The notes beneath the pieces were generated by a model, which searched no databases, was not told where the DNA came from, and worked only from the letters and a program-made list of their open reading frames with translations. From Gammaproteobacteria bacterium (GTDB lineage: Bacteria; Pseudomonadota; Gammaproteobacteria; SZUA-229): a stretch of 5,414 nt of DNA. How positions within the stretch are numbered: the stretch's first letter is position 1; each line of letters begins with the position of its first letter. The stretch covers positions 1 through 5,414 of the forward strand of contig JACPVK010000334.1 in the NCBI GenBank assembly GCA_016191795.1, given 5' to 3'. A program made the position numbers and the translations under genes. This document shows, piece after piece, positions 1 through 4,420 of this stretch.

Positions 1-987
1 CCTGGCGCTGTCGGCGGCCCAGGTTTTGTTGATGGCGCAGTCTTTCTGGAACGGGTTATTCAGACTGTTGGCGGTGCAGAACATCATCGAAATCGGTGTG
101 CTGCGGGTAATTTGCGGGCCACCTATACCCGTGGCATCGAGCATGGCGACCGGAATCTGATAATCGACAAAATATTCATTACAGCTGCGCGTTGAAATCA
201 GGCGCGCGCGGCTGGTGCCGTAATCCCAGGTAGTTTCCGCAGCGCCATTGAGCCAGGTGGTAACAGGTGTGTTGTTATTCTGAAAATTTAAAATGCGGCT
301 TGTACCGGCATCGGTAAAAGCCGTTGGGTTGTGCCCGAGTAAGTGAACGTTTGAATCATTGATGTAATCGATAGACTGCGTAGGACTTTGACTCCAGATA
401 CCGGCCAGCATATCAATCGGTGTAGCCGGGCTACCGGACGACCCGCTGAGATGCGCCGCCAGACCGCGAAAGCCACTACCATCTATATCAAACAGCACCG
501 TCCACAACGCTGCACTCCAGGGATTGGAGGCACTGTAACTACCGGCGCTGGGGCCGGTGGCATACGTATTGGCAATTTGTTCAACGCGCCAGCGGAACAT
601 AATCACATCGTCAGCAGCGGTTGCACCCTGATGTAAATAGTAATAAATACTGGGCTGGGTTTTGTCACTGCAGGAAGACGCGATATTGACGTAATTTTGC
701 GGCGCAGTACCACCGTTGGATGGATCCTGCGATCGCGGATCGTTGATGCTGTTCTGAAAGCGGGTATAAGGTTTCCAGTCACCACAGCTACTGCCGCAAT
801 TGGCCGGATCAGCCGGCTCACTTGGCCAACCGGCCGGTGCGTAATGAACTGCACCACCCCCCCAGTTGGGCGGAAACGGATCAGCCGAGGTAGTCAGTGG
901 CAACAACAGCACGCCGAGTAAAAACACGATACCAGCTGTCAACCGACTCAGCTTACTGGCACCTGCCAGGCAATCATTGTTTGACAT
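1..987 (-). CDS. Exported protein of unknown function, N-terminal part (runs off left edge)
   Basis: An uninterrupted reading frame of 329 codons runs from ATG (985-987) to the left edge with no stop, so the C-terminus is missing. Residues 1-35 look like a Sec signal peptide: Lys12 and Arg15, a hydrophobic stretch at about 16-31, and a probable TSA|DP cleavage after residue 35. The mature part is rich in Asn, Ser, Thr, Trp and Tyr. It has a calcium-loop-like DIDGSG at 167-172 and cysteines at 64, 68, 106, 269, 304 and 317, which could form disulfides in the periplasm or outside the cell. The segment around YFVDYQIPVAMLD (272-284) recalls, from memory only, large secreted proteins of environmental proteobacteria that continue into repeated surface domains; this is inference. 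TAAAGG (994-999) ends 6 nt before the ATG, a usable ribosome site. The gene is probably monocistronic, since a candidate terminator (1146-1177) separates it from ibaG. Function and localisation (surface or released) are unknown. All plus-strand frames here are shadows. Confidence 0.85.
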   Translation of the reverse strand, partial: MSNNDCLAGASKLSRLTAGIVFLLGVLLLPLTTSADPFPPNWGGGAVHYAPAGWPSEPADPANCGSSCGDWKPYTRFQNSINDPRSQDPSNGGTAPQNYVNIASSCSDKTQPSIYYYLHQGATAADDVIMFRWRVEQIANTYATGPSAGSYSASNPWSAALWTVLFDIDGSGFRGLAAHLSGSSGSPATPIDMLAGIWSQSPTQSIDYINDSNVHLLGHNPTAFTDAGTSRILNFQNNNTPVTTWLNGAAETTWDYGTSRARLISTRSCNEYFVDYQIPVAMLDATGIGGPQITRSTPISMMFCTANSLNNPFQKDCAINKTWAADSAR

Positions 988-1364
988 ACCACGCCTTTAT
1001 TTTTTGTTATTTACAAAAGCAAACATTTAACAGGCTAAACAGTTACCACATTGCAAAATACTCACTCGATTAACGACAGGTAAAGCAATCCTTGCCGGCG
1101 CATAACAACCTGACCGGCGACCCGTTTTCATTTGTAAAACCTGGGAAAAAAAGATGACAGTTCAGAAAGTCTGTCATACCACAGACCATATGTAGCATAG
1201 ACACAGGGAATTTTTCCCGGTAATTGAAAAAATCTCATCACCTGTATAAAGGGCAGGAAACACCGTTGATCAATCCATGGCAACGGCATCTTGATGCGAA
1301 TAGCCCGGAAGGCTTGCTATCTGTTAACACTTCAGGCATGCAGAAGGCGGTACTACATCCCGAA
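988..1364. other. Intergenic gap between exported-protein gene and ibaG
   Basis: I find no convincing gene in these 377 bases. A plus-strand frame starting at 1224 has no family signature and runs antisense into ibaG. The stretch should contain the exported-protein promoter, but no good -35/-10 pair stands out on the minus strand. Besides the candidate terminator at 1146-1177 there are several small perfect dyads: GTCTGT/ACAGAC (1169-1174/1181-1186), GGGAA/TTCCC (1206-1210/1214-1218), CCGTTG/CAACGG (1263-1268/1281-1286) and GCATC/GATGC (1286-1290/1293-1297). Each is short enough to occur by chance. Confidence 0.6.
1146..1177 (-). terminator. Candidate intrinsic terminator downstream of ibaG
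   Basis: Read on the minus strand, ATGACAG (1177-1171), a 10-nt loop and CTGTCAT (1160-1154) form a perfect 7-bp stem, followed by C and seven T residues (1152-1146). It lies about 190 bp after the ibaG stop, in the right orientation to end that transcript before the exported-protein gene. The stem is A/T-rich and the loop is long, so efficiency may be modest. An overlapping dyad GTCTGT/ACAGAC (1169-1186) could compete with it for folding. Confidence 0.5.
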
Positions 1365-1610
1365 TCAGTTCCCGCTCTGCGTCTTCCACTCAGCGGGTGT
1401 AACGGACTTGATACCCAGCGCATGTAACTGGCCAGAGCTGATTAAGGCATTCACCGTGGCATAAACCATTTTCTGTTCCTGGACCATGCTTTTGCCTTCG
1501 AAGGCATCGCTGATCACCGTCACCGACAAATTACAGCCTTCACCGGACACAATGGCCTGGCTTCCGGGGATACCACTTTCGATCAGATTTTTAACATCAT
1601 CAGGGCTCAT
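1365..1610 (-). CDS. ibaG: BolA-family protein IbaG, 81 aa
   Basis: This is a small BolA-like protein of the IbaG branch. Members bind a [2Fe-2S] cluster together with a monothiol glutaredoxin and act in cytosolic iron-sulfur handling; E. coli IbaG is linked to acid stress. The 81-residue length is normal. Visible landmarks are the SGEGC turn (22-26), the VISDAFEGKSMV strand-loop region (32-43), the helix beginning QEQKMVYATV (44-53), and the closing segment HALGIKSVTPAEW (63-75), whose His63 is the conserved cluster-ligand position. The ATG at 1608-1610 is preceded by GAGAG (1617-1621) with a 6-nt spacer. The next upstream in-frame ATG (1640) is followed by a stop, which fixes this start. 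In E. coli ibaG precedes murA in the mla operon; here it stands alone, divergent from rlmM, with its own promoter (1639-1666) and terminators on both sides. The family assignment is firm. The IbaG rather than BolA label rests on the short length and the SGEG and SIKAYTPAEW-like ends. Confidence 0.93.
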   Translation of the reverse strand: MSPDDVKNLIESGIPGSQAIVSGEGCNLSVTVISDAFEGKSMVQEQKMVYATVNALISSGQLHALGIKSVTPAEWKTQSGN

Positions 1611-1638
1611 AACACACTCTCACTGGAATAGATTACGC

Positions 1639-1666
1639 ATGTTACTACCCAGGAACATTTTTTCAA
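1639..1666 (-). promoter_or_regulatory. Sigma70-like promoter of ibaG
   Basis: On the minus strand TTGAAA (1666-1661, 5/6 to the -35 consensus) and TAACAT (1644-1639, 4/6 to the -10) are 16 bp apart. Initiation would fall near 1632, giving a leader of about 22 nt with the GAGAG ribosome site inside. The position between the upstream terminator (1673-1696) and the ibaG start supports it, because ibaG needs its own promoter there. An 8-bp dyad TTTTTTCA/TGAAAAAA (1658-1665/1671-1678) overlaps the -35 and could be an operator, or merely the A-tract of the terminator mirrored by chance. Confidence 0.5.
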
Positions 1667-1672
1667 CGCGTG

Positions 1673-1696
1673 AAAAAACGGGGGCTTTCGCCCCCG
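1673..1696 (-). terminator. Strong intrinsic terminator, minus strand
   Basis: Read leftwards, CGGGGGC (1696-1690), a GAAA tetraloop (1689-1686) and GCCCCCG (1685-1679) form a perfect 7-bp GC stem, followed by six T residues (1678-1673). This is a textbook rho-independent terminator for transcription coming from the right on the minus strand. It has no T-tract in the plus direction. No recognised gene lies upstream on that strand before divergent rlmM, so it implies an unannotated minus-strand transcript between about 1700 and 2025. Confidence 0.85.
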
Positions 1697-1720
1697 AAAT
1701 GCTCTATGGACTTTGCTGCT

Positions 1721-1764
1721 ACACATCAGGCTGATGTCAATACACACATCAGACTGATATTCGT
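1721..1764. repeat. Two near-identical palindromes 23 bp apart
   Basis: ACACATCAGGCTGATGT (1721-1737) and ACACATCAGACTGATAT (1744-1760) match at 15 of 17 positions. The first contains the perfect palindrome ACATCAG-G-CTGATGT (1723-1737), and the second ATCAG-A-CTGAT (1748-1758). The 23-bp centre-to-centre spacing is about two helical turns, which would put both sites on the same DNA face. This is the usual form of a double operator for a dimeric repressor. Alternatively they are two small RNA hairpins just ahead of the terminator. The binding protein is unknown. Confidence 0.6.
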
Positions 1765-1933
1765 ACCCTCACACCCCGACACAGGCCGTATTGACCCGGG
1801 GATGCCAGACAGCAACTCAAATGAGTGCTGACGAGGGAGATAATTCGAAGGGATGGATGGCGAAATAGCCCGAAAACAACAGAATATAATGCCTGATACA
1901 GGTATGATGCGCCCCTGCACGGTGGCATAACTC

Positions 1934-2018
1934 ACACTTGATGACTTGTTAACAGGCATATTGCTTTACTCATTTAAACTACCAGAACACCAACCGGTAC
2001 CCTGTTAACTCCAAGTGT
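1934..2018. repeat. Long split inverted repeat upstream of rlmM
   Basis: ACACTTG (1934-1940) and GTTAACAGG (1948-1956) pair perfectly with CCTGTTAAC (2001-2009) and CAAGTGT (2012-2018). That gives 16 bp of stem, broken only by a 7-by-2 internal loop, around a 44-nt loop. The right half lies just downstream of a minus-strand TTGACT (2024-2019). In a minus-strand RNA it would form a 5' hairpin whose distal arm covers codons 2-4 of the doubtful 77-codon frame. It could equally be a pair of protein-binding sites. Confidence 0.6.
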
Positions 2019-2092
2019 AGTCAAGATCTGAAAAATGTGAACTATTTCTCAGTAAACGCCCAAATCAACCCCCGGATACACAAAGCACACCC

Positions 2093-3172
2093 ATGGCCGA
2101 CACCCCGCAACACCTGTTTTACCAGTTACTGCTTTATTGCCGTGCCGGTTTCGAAAAAGAATGCGCCAGCGAAATTCAGCTCCAGGCACAACACACCAAT
2201 TTGCAGGGTTACATTAAAACCAAACCGGATAGTGGTTATGTGCAATATGTGCTGGCCGAGCCACTCAGTGCACAAGAACTGAACAAGGCTATTTCGTACC
2301 AGCAACTGGTGTTCACCCGCCAGTGTATTTTTGCCGGCAACATCATTAAAGATTTACCGGTTGATGACCGCATCACCCCACTGATCGAACAAATAAAATC
2401 CATAGGTCTGCAATTTAACGACCTGTATCTGGAAACGCCCGACACCAATGACGGCAAACAGATGTCCGGCTTTTGTAAAAAGTTTTTTCATCCGCTGATA
2501 CAAAACCTGAAAAGACAGTCATTGATGAATCAGGCCAGTGAATGGCGTTTGCATATTTTCTTTCTCAGCTCCTCAGCGATTTATATCGGCATTGCCAGCA
2601 TCCATAACAGCGCAGCAGATCACATGGGCATCATACGTTTGCAAATGCCACGTAACGCGCCCAGCCGTTCAACGCTCAAACTCGAGGAAGCCTTTAAAAC
2701 CCTGTTGAGCGAAAAAGAACAACAAAAATATTTACGTACCGGCATGACCTCGGTTGACCTGGGCGCCAGCCCTGGCGGCTGGACCTGGCAAATGGTGCAA
2801 CGCAACATCAAGGTGATTGCTATCGACAATGGCAATATGGATCCGGCGGTGATGGACAGTGGCCTGGTTGTGCATCAGCACGCCGACGGTTTTGTTTACA
2901 CACCACCCGAGCCGGTAGACTGGTTGTTATGCGACATGGTGGAACGCCCGTTACACATCGCACGCTTAATTGCGCGCTGGCTGGTAGACGGTCATTGCAA
3001 ACATGCAGTGTTCAATCTCAAGTTGCCCATGAAACAACGCTACCAGATGGTGGAAGATTGCCGCTCGTTACTGGAAACCGCCATGCAGCAGGCCGGTATA
3101 CGTTACGAGATACGCATGAAGCAGCTCTACCATGATCGTGAAGAAATCACCTGTATTGTGATTCGTCATTGA
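2093..3172 (+). CDS. rlmM: 23S rRNA 2'-O-ribose methyltransferase RlmM (C2498), 359 aa
   Basis: RlmM uses S-adenosylmethionine to methylate the 2'-OH of C2498 (E. coli numbering) in the peptidyl-transferase loop of 23S rRNA, acting in the cytoplasm on pre-50S RNA. The protein is close in length to E. coli RlmM (366 aa). Residues about 13-180 form the N-terminal THUMP-containing RNA-binding part, with the opening LLYCRAGFEKECASEI (13-28). The Rossmann-fold catalytic part follows. SRSTLKLEEAF (191-201) carries Lys196, DLGASPGGW (222-230) is the SAM motif I, CDMVE (280-284) carries Asp281, FNLKLPMKQRY (307-317) carries Lys310, and LYHDREEIT (345-353) carries the Glu. This completes the K-D-K-E tetrad of 2'-O-methyltransferases. 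The ATG at 2093 is the first start codon after an in-frame stop near 2019. The ribosome site is weak; only GGAT at about 2077 is visible. The gene appears monocistronic, divergent from ibaG and followed by a hairpin and a palindromic repeat. Confidence 0.96.
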   Translation: MADTPQHLFYQLLLYCRAGFEKECASEIQLQAQHTNLQGYIKTKPDSGYVQYVLAEPLSAQELNKAISYQQLVFTRQCIFAGNIIKDLPVDDRITPLIEQIKSIGLQFNDLYLETPDTNDGKQMSGFCKKFFHPLIQNLKRQSLMNQASEWRLHIFFLSSSAIYIGIASIHNSAADHMGIIRLQMPRNAPSRSTLKLEEAFKTLLSEKEQQKYLRTGMTSVDLGASPGGWTWQMVQRNIKVIAIDNGNMDPAVMDSGLVVHQHADGFVYTPPEPVDWLLCDMVERPLHIARLIARWLVDGHCKHAVFNLKLPMKQRYQMVEDCRSLLETAMQQAGIRYEIRMKQLYHDREEITCIVIRH

Positions 3173-3186
3173 AGCATCATCCATGG

Positions 3187-3206
3187 GGACCGACTCAGGT
3201 CAGTCC
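3187..3206 (+). other. Hairpin just after the rlmM stop
   Basis: GGACCGAC (3187-3194) pairs with GTCAGTCC (3199-3206) in 7 of 8 positions (one C/A mismatch) around a TCAG loop, 14 nt after the stop codon. There is no T-tract after it, so it is at best a 3'-end stabilising hairpin or a rho-assisted terminator rather than a classical intrinsic one. Confidence 0.35.
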
Positions 3207-3227
3207 AGAATGGCACTTACCTAAGAC

Positions 3228-3388
3228 TGTGGGAGTGGGCCATGCCCGCGACATTTTTGTTTAAAAGATTAAGTCCGCAAATGAACGCAAATAAGGCAAA
3301 TGTTTTTGTTTTTATTAGCGTTCATTTGCGTTTATTTGCGGACTCATTCTTTTATAGTTTTGTCGCGGGCATGGCCCGCGCTCCCACA
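3228..3388. repeat. 161-bp palindromic element with REP-like ends (MITE/REPIN-like)
   Basis: The whole segment between rlmM and the AAA+ gene folds on itself. The outer arms, 3228-3253 and 3361-3388, begin TGTGGGAG and end CTCCCACA, and are identical apart from a small indel and change. The inner arms, 3272-3297 and 3318-3344, start AGTCCGCAAAT and carry repeated CGCAAAT/GAACGC units with only a few mismatches. The linkers between arms also match partly (TAAAAGA in both). Each outer arm has the GGGC-CAT-GCCC hairpin core and GTGGGAG flank that recall the REP sequences of Pseudomonas, so the pair is arranged like an inverted REP doublet. There is no open frame of note and no clear target-site duplication. 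Such elements are moved by a RAYT or another transposase encoded elsewhere. As RNA it could also serve as terminator or mRNA 3' protector for rlmM. Confidence 0.85.
3364..3380 (+). repeat. REP-like hairpin core (intact copy)
   Basis: CGCGGGC (3364-3370), ATG and GCCCGCG (3374-3380) form a perfect 7-bp GC stem with a 3-nt loop inside the right arm of the palindromic element. The left-arm counterpart (3237-3247) keeps only GGGC-CAT-GCCC because two bases are missing next to it. The right copy is therefore the better preserved of the pair. Confidence 0.7.
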
Positions 3389-3428
3389 AAATCACGGTGC
3401 CTGACCACTTTCCCGTAGAGATTCAGGG

Positions 3429-3457
3429 TTTCGCCCCAGGCCGCTCTCCCCTACAAT
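3429..3457 (+). promoter_or_regulatory. Possible promoter of the cbbQ-type operon
   Basis: TACAAT (3452-3457) matches the -10 consensus at 5 of 6 positions and would start transcription near 3464, giving a leader of about 23 nt before the ATG at 3487. The hexamer 17 bp upstream (TTTCGC, 3429-3434) is a poor -35, so an activator or a different arrangement would be needed. The site lies just outside the palindromic element. If it is real, the GTG-initiated longer frame (from 3397) would be largely untranscribed, which favours the ATG start. Confidence 0.35.
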
Positions 3458-3486
3458 GCCAGTATTCCAACCCCCCGGATCACAGC

Positions 3487-4302
3487 ATGCAAGCCAGCCA
3501 CACTTTCAAACCTGAAGAATATTTCATTCGCGACGAACCCTACTACGAGCCAGTTGGTGAAGAAATCGAGGTTTTTTTAGCTGCCTACAAACAGCAATTA
3601 CCGATATTACTCAAAGGCCCCACCGGTTGCGGCAAGACGCGCTTTATGGAACACATGGCGTGGCGATTGCAAAAACCGTTCATTACCGTTTCCTGTCACG
3701 ATGACTTAACCGCATCGGATCTGGTGGGTCGATTTCTGGTTTCCGGCGGTGAAACCCGTTGGGTGGATGGCCCGCTGGCACGCGCTGTGCGCCATGGTGC
3801 CATTTGTTATCTCGATGAAATTGTCGAAGCACGCAAGGACACCACTGTGGTGATACATCCGCTGGCCGATGATCGCCGCGTGTTGCCGATGGAAAAAGTG
3901 GGTGAACTGCTCGAGGCTTCATCCGATTTTTGTCTGGCCATTTCCTACAACCCCGGTTATCAAAGCGTGCTCAAAGATTTAAAACAAAGTACACGCCAGC
4001 GTTTTGTGGCGCTGGAATTTGATTACCCCAAAGCCGAACTCGAAGCCGCCATTCTGTGCAGGGAAACCGGCATTGATACCACACTGGCACAACGCCTGGT
4101 GAAATTTGCGCACATGACTCGCAACCTGACAGGCAGTGGCCTGGAAGAAGGTGCCAGCACACGCTTGCTGGTGCACGCCGCCAAATTAATTTCCGCCGGC
4201 ATTTCACCGGTGACTGCCTGCCACACCTGCATTGCACAGGCATTAACTGATGATGCCGACATGCTGGCGGCGGTGAATGAGTTGAGTGCTTCGTTGTTCT
4301 AA
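3487..4302 (+). CDS. cbbQ: CbbQ/NirQ/NorQ-family AAA+ ATPase (MoxR type), 271 aa
   Basis: This is the hexameric AAA+ motor that works with a VWA-domain partner to remodel a metalloenzyme: it reactivates inhibited Rubisco (CbbQO) or helps assemble nitric oxide reductase (NorQD). Landmarks are the N-terminal IRDEPYYEPVGEEIE (14-28), Walker A GPTGCGKT (44-51), CHDDLTASDLVGR (70-82), Walker B ICYLDE (106-111, Asp110 and Glu111), VVIHPLADDRRVLP (121-134), sensor 1 ISYNPGYQSVLKD (152-164, Asn155), arginines 170 and 172 as finger candidates, and the sensor-2-like GLEEGASTRLL (218-228, Arg226). All core residues are intact. The ATG at 3487 gives the family's usual length of about 270 aa and is preceded by a weak CGGAT. 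An in-frame GTG at 3397 would add 30 residues with no family counterpart. The VWA partner follows after a 114-bp gap. The symbol is a working choice, since CbbQ and NorQ cannot be separated with certainty from this sequence alone and no client gene is present. Confidence 0.93.
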   Translation: MQASHTFKPEEYFIRDEPYYEPVGEEIEVFLAAYKQQLPILLKGPTGCGKTRFMEHMAWRLQKPFITVSCHDDLTASDLVGRFLVSGGETRWVDGPLARAVRHGAICYLDEIVEARKDTTVVIHPLADDRRVLPMEKVGELLEASSDFCLAISYNPGYQSVLKDLKQSTRQRFVALEFDYPKAELEAAILCRETGIDTTLAQRLVKFAHMTRNLTGSGLEEGASTRLLVHAAKLISAGISPVTACHTCIAQALTDDADMLAAVNELSASLF

Positions 4303-4307
4303 TTTTC

Positions 4308-4405
4308 GACACAGAGACACAGAGACACAGAGAACCAGAGAAAATAACGAGGAATAAATGATTCAACTAAAATTAGTTATCTCTGTGCCTCTGTGTCTCT
4401 GCGTC
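4308..4405. repeat. Inverted repeat built on 8-bp ACACAGAG units, between Q and O genes
   Basis: The left arm has three exact tandem copies of ACACAGAG (4309-4316, 4317-4324, 4325-4332) and a degenerate fourth (AACCAGAG, 4333-4340), ending in ATAAC (4344-4348). The right arm runs from GTTAT (4376) to GCGTC (4405) and, reversed, gives GACGCAGAGACACAGAGGCA and onward. It pairs with the left arm at nearly every position except for an insertion of about 11 nt in the left arm. The loop (4349-4375) carries a ribosome-site-like GAGGA and an ATG. It starts 6 bp after the upstream stop codon and reaches to 12 bp before the O-gene start, so it fills almost the entire gap. Similar CTCTGTG-type repeats are, to my recollection, dispersed in environmental proteobacterial genomes, which suggests a mobile or slipping repeat rather than an operon-specific structure. 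Confidence 0.85.
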
Positions 4406-4420
4406 AAAGCATCAATATGA
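4358..4420 (+). CDS. Possible 20-codon leader ORF overlapping the O-gene start
   Basis: ATG at 4358 is preceded by GAGGA (4349-4353) with a 4-nt spacer, the best plus-strand ribosome site in the window. The frame encodes 20 residues (MIQLKLVISVPLCLCVKASI) and stops at TGA 4418-4420, overlapping the ATG of the VWA gene in an ATGA. The downstream gene has no good Shine-Dalgarno of its own, so termination-reinitiation at this overlap is plausible. Most of the frame lies in the loop and right arm of the inverted repeat, so the peptide itself is probably without function. It may equally be an accident of the repeat. Confidence 0.3.
   Translation: MIQLKLVISVPLCLCVKASI

Larger units (their letters stand above)
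1697..2092. other. Intergenic gap between minus-strand terminator and rlmM
   Basis: No recognisable protein gene is present. A minus-strand frame of 77 codons (start ATG 1957-1959, stop at 1726) has no strong ribosome site and no family signature. A plus-strand frame starting at 2037 overlaps rlmM and is a shadow. The gap is instead rich in dyads on the strand that ends at the 1673-1696 terminator: 1723-1737, 1748-1758, CCCCG/CGGGG (1774-1778/1797-1801), CAGC-A-ACTC/GAGTGCTG (1810-1830), CCTG/CAGG (1892-1902) and the long split dyad 1934-2018. TATAAT occurs on the plus strand at 1885-1890, but without a matching -35. Confidence 0.6.

Noticed and set aside
288..921. Several open frames of 64-84 codons on both strands
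   Set aside because: They lie within the exported-protein gene in other frames. The 329-codon minus-strand frame with a signal peptide explains the region.
1224..1427. 67-codon plus-strand frame
   Set aside because: No ribosome site or family signature; its end is antisense to ibaG, which is unambiguous.
1735..1740. Perfect -35 hexamer TTGACA on the minus strand
   Set aside because: No -10 at 16-18 bp, and a transcript from it would run into the terminator within a few tens of bases.
1885..1890. Consensus TATAAT on the plus strand
   Set aside because: No acceptable -35 at 16-18 bp upstream, and rlmM starts 200 bp further on.
1726..1959. 77-codon minus-strand frame ahead of the strong terminator
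   Set aside because: Position and strand fit a small gene, but there is no clear Shine-Dalgarno, the composition is unremarkable (Ser/Ile/Cys-rich) and no family is recognisable. Kept only as an alternative reading of the transcript finding.
1934..2018. Integron attC site suggested by the GTTAAC-containing inverted arms
   Set aside because: The arms do not match the R'/R'' core pattern with the expected inner boxes, and there are no gene cassettes or integrase here.
3229..3388. CRISPR-like repeats in the CGCAAAT-rich stretch
   Set aside because: The units are inverted and without regular spacers; this is a palindrome, not an array.
3397..3486. GTG-initiated 30-residue extension of the AAA+ protein
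   Set aside because: The extra residues have no counterpart in CbbQ/NorQ, overlap a likely promoter and begin 9 bp from a repeat. ATG 3487 gives the normal length.
3971..4366. 131-codon minus-strand frame and smaller ones opposite the AAA+ gene
   Set aside because: Shadows of a well-supported coding sequence; the low-complexity end derives from the ACACAGAG repeat.
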